Shown: positions 57,126 through 61,873 of the stretch, piece after piece | Layout of the letters: each line of letters begins with the position of its first letter | Numbering within the stretch: position 1 is the first letter of the stretch | Assembly (NCBI RefSeq): GCF_000775285.1 | Contig: NZ_JJML01000004.1 | Location: 56,236-118,108 of the forward strand | Length of the DNA: 61,873 nt | DNA from: Neosynechococcus sphagnicola sy1 | GTDB lineage: Bacteria > Cyanobacteriota > Cyanobacteriia > Neosynechococcales > Neosynechococcaceae | Reading direction: 5' to 3' | Translations under genes and position numbers: made by a program | Notes under the pieces: model-generated | Database searches by the model: none | What the model saw: only the letters and a program-made list of their open reading frames with translations | What the model was told of the DNA's origin: nothing

Positions 57126-57998
57126 ATGAATTACTACGCTCTAGCTCAAAAAATTAGTCAATCTATTAAACAAGCTTTAATAGAGGATTTGATCGCTCCT
57201 ATATCTGAAGGAGAGCTTCCTCCTAGCCCAGCCAATCTGAAGTCAATCCATAAAGTTGACCATCTTGCAACTAAAGTTCTTTTAGAAGTCCTGGAAGGTT
57301 TTAACTGTAACATTTATGTGGAATCCCATTCACTTCAGCAACATAGAAATGCAAAATTTTCAATTTTTGTCGATCCAGTGGATGGCTCATTGAACTGGGA
57401 TCGAAGAGTCGGTGATCCCTGCATTGTAGTGGCGATCTCCGAGAAAACCAAAGAAATTAAACTCAAAGATCTTGAATTTGCTTATGTAGAGGGACTTAGG
57501 TCAGGAGATATTTACTATACCGAAGCTTCAGCGTCCTATTATATCAATTATCTGATCCAGAAAAATATACAGATACAATGTCAAGGTAAGCCCTGTTTGG
57601 CGGATGCAATTGCTTATTTACGACCAGGTTACTCATTAGCCAAACAGCAATTAGAGGCAAGTTTACCAGTCTTTCTACTCTGTCGTGATATTCGAGCCTT
57701 TGATAACGCAGGCATGGAAATATGTGAGATTGCCCGGAATGCAGCAGATTTAATGATCGAAGCTAGGAAGGGTTCAGATAACTTTAATTTATTGAGTTAC
57801 CCAATCTTGAAGTATGCAGGTGGTATTCTTTGTGATTTAGATGGTAACTCTCTGGATGAGATTAATATGGAACTAGAGCAACAAATTGATTACATTGTTT
57901 GTAACCATCAGCTGTTACTGGCAGAAGTTTTGCTGATCTTACAGACCATGAAAAAATCTCGATGTTATACAAAGGATAATCTTAGATTTTCGTATTAA
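57126..57998 (+). CDS. Inositol monophosphatase-superfamily phosphatase
   Basis: The 290-residue protein belongs to the IMPase/FBPase superfamily of Mg2+-dependent sugar-phosphate phosphatases. The metal-binding motif DPVDGSLNWDR is clear, with an upstream Glu in YVESH and a late motif, AFDNAGMEICEIARNAADLM, replacing the usual WDxAAG. ATG 57126 is preferred over 57090. The gene is visibly more AT-rich than the backbone and lies next to an IS630 element, suggesting horizontal transfer. With the kinase and dehydrogenase behind it, it may dephosphorylate a polyol or sugar phosphate. Confidence 0.82.
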   Translation: MNYYALAQKISQSIKQALIEDLIAPISEGELPPSPANLKSIHKVDHLATKVLLEVLEGFNCNIYVESHSLQQHRNAKFSIFVDPVDGSLNWDRRVGDPCIVVAISEKTKEIKLKDLEFAYVEGLRSGDIYYTEASASYYINYLIQKNIQIQCQGKPCLADAIAYLRPGYSLAKQQLEASLPVFLLCRDIRAFDNAGMEICEIARNAADLMIEARKGSDNFNLLSYPILKYAGGILCDLDGNSLDEINMELEQQIDYIVCNHQLLLAEVLLILQTMKKSRCYTKDNLRFSY

Positions 57999-58156
57999 TC
58001 CTAGTAATCAGCAGCTTCTATTTTCCTGGTATACCACGGAAAATCTTATAATAGAAATAATGGAGCTAGCATTTTCGCTAAAAAAATTTAATTCAATTTC
58101 ATCTTTAGTCGCGCTGACCATAATGTTAAAAACATAGAAAATCAAGACTTATCAGG

Positions 58157-59269
58157 TCATCTTGCAGGTTTTTGACCATATCTCGGCTCAATACCAAAAT
58201 GAGATGCAGGGCATGGAGATTTAGAAAAAAATTTATCCCAAGGAATAATAGCAGGGGCATCATGACATACAATATCAATCATGGTAAGTAATAAAGGGAT
58301 GGCGATATCATCCAAATCACCTTTATGGATCATATTTTCTACGGTTTTCCCAATTGCTAAAACTAAAGAAGCACCCTCAACAGTATCATTGAGCATGTGT
58401 TCGGCTTTAGCTTGACTGTAGGGTATATCTAATCCCAACAAACGACCCATACGGCTGTTACGTCCACCTTGACAGGTAACGTATAAATCACCGGAACCGG
58501 GAAGACCGTAAACACTTTCGGGTTGACCTCCCAGCCGATCTACTAAGTAGGCTGTCTCCCACATTCCTTGAGCAAAGATAGCCGCAGCCAAATTATGCAT
58601 CTCTGCATCATTCACTGCTTTATTTGCTTTTTCCAAAAAGCCAATCACTAAACCGACAGCAAGGGCATAGACATTTTTTAGTGCCACACACACCTCAATG
58701 CCTAGAATTTCTGTACTTGTCCAAATATGATAGTAAGGAGTACGAAAACTAGAAGCTAGATATTCTAGCAAGGTGGGATTTGTACTGGTAAACATAACGC
58801 AAGTATGGCGGCGAGCAGCTAATTCTTTGGCAATAGAAGGACCACCAATAGCAGCAATTTGTATGCGATCGCTGATAGTATTTGGTAAATTGGCACGGAT
58901 AACGTCAGGCAAAATCAATAATTTGTTGCCATCGCCTACCAATCCCTTTGTGACAACCAAGATTGGAATATCTGCTGATAATATCGGACTGAGGGCTTGG
59001 GCAGCCCATTCTATACCGTGAGAATTAACGCCGATTACAACCAGGTCTACACTTTTTATGGCTTCACTCAATTGGTCATATCTATAAGCTGTAACACTTT
59101 TTCCTATCTGGACACCCAAATGAGGATGGGGATAACCTGCTTGTAACTTATGAATAATATCACCGTCTAGGTGGGTTCCAACTAAATTAACGTTATGTTC
59201 ATTATCGGTGAAAGGGATACTTAAGGCAGTTCCCATTACCCCAGCACCCAAAATTAAAATTTTCACCAT
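58157..59269 (-). CDS. GpsA-like NAD(P)-dependent glycerol-3-phosphate dehydrogenase family protein
   Basis: The 370-residue protein has the Rossmann loop GAGVMGTALS (residues ~7-16), a LVVTKGL segment, the catalytic Lys region VALKNVYALAVGL, and the GSGDLYVTCQGGRNSRMG block of GpsA enzymes. Its central region and C-terminus (HFGIEPRYGQ) diverge from housekeeping GpsA, so the substrate may be another polyol phosphate. It shares strand and 20-bp spacing with the following FGGY kinase gene, hence one operon. AT-rich like the rest of the cassette. Confidence 0.85.
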   Translation of the reverse strand: MVKILILGAGVMGTALSIPFTDNEHNVNLVGTHLDGDIIHKLQAGYPHPHLGVQIGKSVTAYRYDQLSEAIKSVDLVVIGVNSHGIEWAAQALSPILSADIPILVVTKGLVGDGNKLLILPDVIRANLPNTISDRIQIAAIGGPSIAKELAARRHTCVMFTSTNPTLLEYLASSFRTPYYHIWTSTEILGIEVCVALKNVYALAVGLVIGFLEKANKAVNDAEMHNLAAAIFAQGMWETAYLVDRLGGQPESVYGLPGSGDLYVTCQGGRNSRMGRLLGLDIPYSQAKAEHMLNDTVEGASLVLAIGKTVENMIHKGDLDDIAIPLLLTMIDIVCHDAPAIIPWDKFFSKSPCPASHFGIEPRYGQKPAR

Positions 59270-59290
59270 TTTGCATCTAATTCCTATTTT

Positions 59291-60822
59291 TTAGACTTGA
59301 GTTAAATCAGCTAATCGCTGCACTAATGATTGCACGGTAGGAAACAATGGTTTATAGACTTCAGTGTACAGTTTTTCATAAATAGCTTGAGTTTGGGGGT
59401 TTGGTATGAAATGTGAACCTACACCCGTCATTGATGAAGCAGCAATCTTAATGTCAGGATACCACCCTACTGTCACAGCTGCGAGAATACCAGCTCCCAA
59501 ACAAGTGGCTTCGGTAGTCTGAGAACGTACCACTGGCACACCGGTAATATCCGCCACAATTTGGCACCAAAGATTGCTTTGACTGCCACCACCCATAACT
59601 ACGTACTCACTAAACCTTTGGTTCAGTGCTGCCATCACCTCATCGCCTACAAGTCTTTGTTCAAAAGCAATCCCCTCCAAAATTGCCCGATAAAGATGTT
59701 CTCGCCCGTGGGTTCCTGTCCAACCGATAGTAATACCAGAGGCGCTGGCATCCCAATAGGGATTCATGACATAATTCCAGTAAGGTACTAACATTAATCC
59801 ATCTGCCCCTGGAGGTAGTTTTGCCGCCGCTGTTTCCAGAATTTCTTCCGGACTCAAATTCAAATTAAAACCACGTAAGTCGTTAGCAAATTTTTCTACA
59901 AACCAATTAATTGTGAATACGCCGCCCAACAACACAGTTTCCAGAAAATAAGATTGAGGAATCGGGGCATACATAGTTCTGAAAGCTGGATTTACAAGAT
60001 AATCACTGCTGATAATCCCACTAACAATGGCTGTTCCTAAATTGAGATAGGCACGATTATTGCCAACAGCATTTGCACCCAAACCTGCACACTGACCATC
60101 TCCAGCACCAGCAATTACGGGTAAACCCTTAGATAATCCTGTTGCTGCTGCTGCACTTGAATTTACATAGCCAATTATCGAACCTGGTTGTACTAACTCG
60201 GCAAATTGTCCTTTTTTTAGACCTAAACAAGTGAGTAAATCATCTGCCCAAGTATTAGCCTGCATATCCACGACTCCCATTGGATCCGCAGAAGCTAAAC
60301 TAGTGCGGAAATTGTTGGTCAAATGGTATACCAGATATCCATGAACATCTAAAAATTTGTAAGTACGAGTAACAGTTTCCATTTCATTCTCAGTTAGCCA
60401 AATAATTTTGGGTAGAGAAGGAGTCATGGCATTTGGTTTACCCGTCAGTTTGTTGATTTGTTCTGTGCCAATTTTCTCTGCCAAAAATCTCACTTGCTTA
60501 CGGCTGCGTTTATCCATCCAGACAATGGCATTGCGAACTGCATTTCCTGCACTGTCTACAGCCACAAAAGTTTCTCGTTGATGGGTAATACAAACAGCCT
60601 CTATCTTTTTTTATCTATCTCAGCCAGTAATTGCTGGATAGCATTACAAGTACTATTCCACCATTGTGACGCATCCTGCTCATACCAATTTGCTTGTGGT
60701 TTTAATAGCGGATAAGTTGCCATTCCTTTGGCAATAGCTTTTCCTTCTCTGTTCCATGCGATCGCTTTACACGCTGTTGTACTACAATCAATTCCTATTA
60801 CTAATTGTTGTTGATCAATCAT
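59291..60822 (-). CDS. FGGY-family carbohydrate kinase (frameshifted as sequenced)
   Basis: The ~510-residue kinase is xylulokinase-like. It opens IGIDCSTTACKAIAWN with the phosphate-1 loop, and later has GAGDGQCAGLGANAV, LNLGTAIV and the FGGY adenosine motif VMGGGSQSNLWCQIVADI. The T7 run 60606-60612 (A7 on the coding strand) lacks one base; adding it gives EIDKKKIEAVCITHQRETF. FGGY kinases phosphorylate sugars or polyols; the exact one cannot be read here. It precedes the dehydrogenase gene by 20 bp and is the first gene of that short operon. Confidence 0.85.
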
Positions 60823-61062
60823 TTTAGTAAGACCTACATTCCGCAGGGTAAAAATTGGTCTTTTATAGCATAGGCGATAAGCTCGACTTTATCCAAATCA
60901 GGCTGCGTTACATACCAAGTCAAGCCAATTTACAGCGGCTAGCTCAAGCACTGAACACGGAAGAGATCCTGTAACCCTTTCTCAGCAATGATTTTTGGAA
61001 ATATGCTTGTGTCTAATGGACGTGCAAAACGCTGTACTAGTAGGAAATGCACAAAACCAGTA

Positions 61063-61834
61063 CAGCAGTTTGCGAAACAGTTAAGCACAATACACAATAG
61101 AGGGAACCCATCAATCAATTAGCCAAAGAGATGAGAGCCTATTCTCTGGAACTACGACAACGTATCGTGAACACCTACACAGCAGGTAATATATCCATCC
61201 GCAAAGTCGCAGAACTGTTTCAAGTGAGCAAAAGTACAGTACAAGCTCTACTCAAACAGCATCGGGAACAAGGGACACTTTTCCCATTACCCGCAACAGG
61301 AGGTAGAACCAGTCACTTACAGGGGCAAGAGAACCTGCTACGAAGCATGGTGACGAACCATCCTGACTATACATTGTCTGAATATTGCGAGGATTGGGCA
61401 GACCAAACGGGCGAATGGGTGAGCCAGAGTACCATGTGCCGATGGTTGCAACAGCAAGGATTAACCCTGAAAAAAACCACTTAGAAGTAGCGAAGGCGAA
61501 ACCGAGAACAATCAAATCAAGCGACTAGAATTTTAGGACAGGGTGCGTGAGGTGGCTCTGGAGGATTTGGTTTTTCTAGATGAGATGGCCCTGCTCCTGG
61601 GAATGATGTGGCTACTGGGAAGAAGCCAGCGAAGCGAGCGATTGTACGATAGCAAGCCTTTTTACCGTGGGAGTCGGGTCAGCGTTATTGGAGCAATTAG
61701 TTCCCAATCGATCCTTGCGCTCAAACCATGAGGCCAATCGAAGACCGGAGAACAATTCAAGACATTTTTGCAAGCCGATCTAGTTCCAAAGCTATGGAAA
61801 GGGGCTGTAGTGGTGATGGATAATCAGCTGCCCA
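61063..61834 (+). mobile_element. IS630-family insertion sequence, decayed, right end missing
   Basis: The left end CAGCAGTTTGCGAAAC directly follows a TA and resembles the first element's end (CAGCGCTTTGCGCAAC). The transposase is interrupted by stops. Similarity to the family ends near 61834 after MDNQLP, where unrelated sequence begins, so the right end is lost or another element has inserted. Confidence 0.85.
61131..61834 (+). pseudogene. IS630 transposase, degenerate
   Basis: The helix-turn-helix region (61131-61484) is intact: RIVNTYTAGNISIRKVAELF and a second HTH. At the A7 run 61470-61476 a +1 shift leads into the catalytic part. There a TAG replaces an expected Trp codon just before DRVREVALEDLVFLDEM, and a TGA interrupts after ILALKP (61729-61731). 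The sequence then reads QFKTFLQADLVPKLWKG and stops matching after MDNQLP. It is closely related to, but not identical with, the first copy. Confidence 0.85.
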
Positions 61835-61873
61835 TAAGAGGGTGTTTTAAAAGTCGTTTAGTGAGTAAAAAAG

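Noticed and set aside
1-61873. Frequent GCGATCGC palindromes
   Set aside because: These are HIP1 sites, a known feature of cyanobacterial genomes, not a local repeat system.
1-61873. CRISPR array or prophage
   Set aside because: No regularly spaced repeats of 25-40 bp and no phage structural or integrase genes were seen.

Overview
This window is chromosomal DNA of a cyanobacterium. The HIP1 octamer GCGATCGC is scattered throughout. Many genes belong to families found almost only in cyanobacteria: Ycf39, a NarM-type nitrate reductase-associated protein, DUF760, DUF2949, DUF3086, DUF3119, DUF3285 and HAS-barrel proteins. I infer a filamentous or unicellular freshwater type but cannot name a genus. 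No rRNA, tRNA or CRISPR array was found.

Layout. 0-5.8 kb: tail of a GMC oxidoreductase, a P-loop kinase with MsrB, an HtrA protease, DUF760, an ABC ATPase with ScpB, and KDPG aldolase. 5.8-11 kb: small membrane proteins, DUF3285-ybeY-dgkA-trpG, a metallo-beta-lactamase-fold protein and rpsU. 11-20 kb: a MidA-type methyltransferase, an active/inactive M16 peptidase pair, PilT, Ycf39, NAD kinase, an NblR-like regulator and DUF192. 20-27 kb: DUF2949, a TAXI binding protein, QueE, acylphosphatase, ExoD and a membrane transglutaminase-like protein. 27-31 kb: a divergent ABC ATPase and MlaE permease with DUF3119 and DUF3086, probably a lipid-transport module, then a UbiH-type hydroxylase. 31-38 kb: KtrB, an FdhF/YdeP-like molybdoenzyme, an SDR and MscL. 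38-47 kb: YgfZ, an APC permease, MiaB, a HAS-barrel protein, DUF4230, a Ctp protease and IspG. 47-56 kb: a GAF-PAS-PAS-GGDEF cyclase, PolA translationally coupled to a TPR/SPINDLY glycosyltransferase, and NarM.

The last 6 kb is accessory DNA. An intact-ended IS630 element (TA-flanked, 16-bp inverted repeats) is followed by an AT-rich three-gene cassette: an IMPase-like phosphatase, a GpsA-like dehydrogenase and an FGGY sugar kinase. A decayed second IS630 copy closes the window.

Two window-wide observations stand out. First, an element of about 80 bp occurs three times (8202-8281, 42643-42721 on the minus strand, 47434-47514). Each copy is intergenic and points toward the next gene (trpG, miaB, a diguanylate cyclase). 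Two small hairpins in it appear to keep their pairing while their bases change, and all copies end in TCTTGACA. This is my best candidate for an undescribed regulatory or RNA element. Second, fourteen otherwise well-conserved genes, including ispG, are broken by single-base shifts that mostly fall in mononucleotide runs. That pattern points to sequencing or assembly error rather than gene decay, so I describe those genes as single reading units with the break marked.
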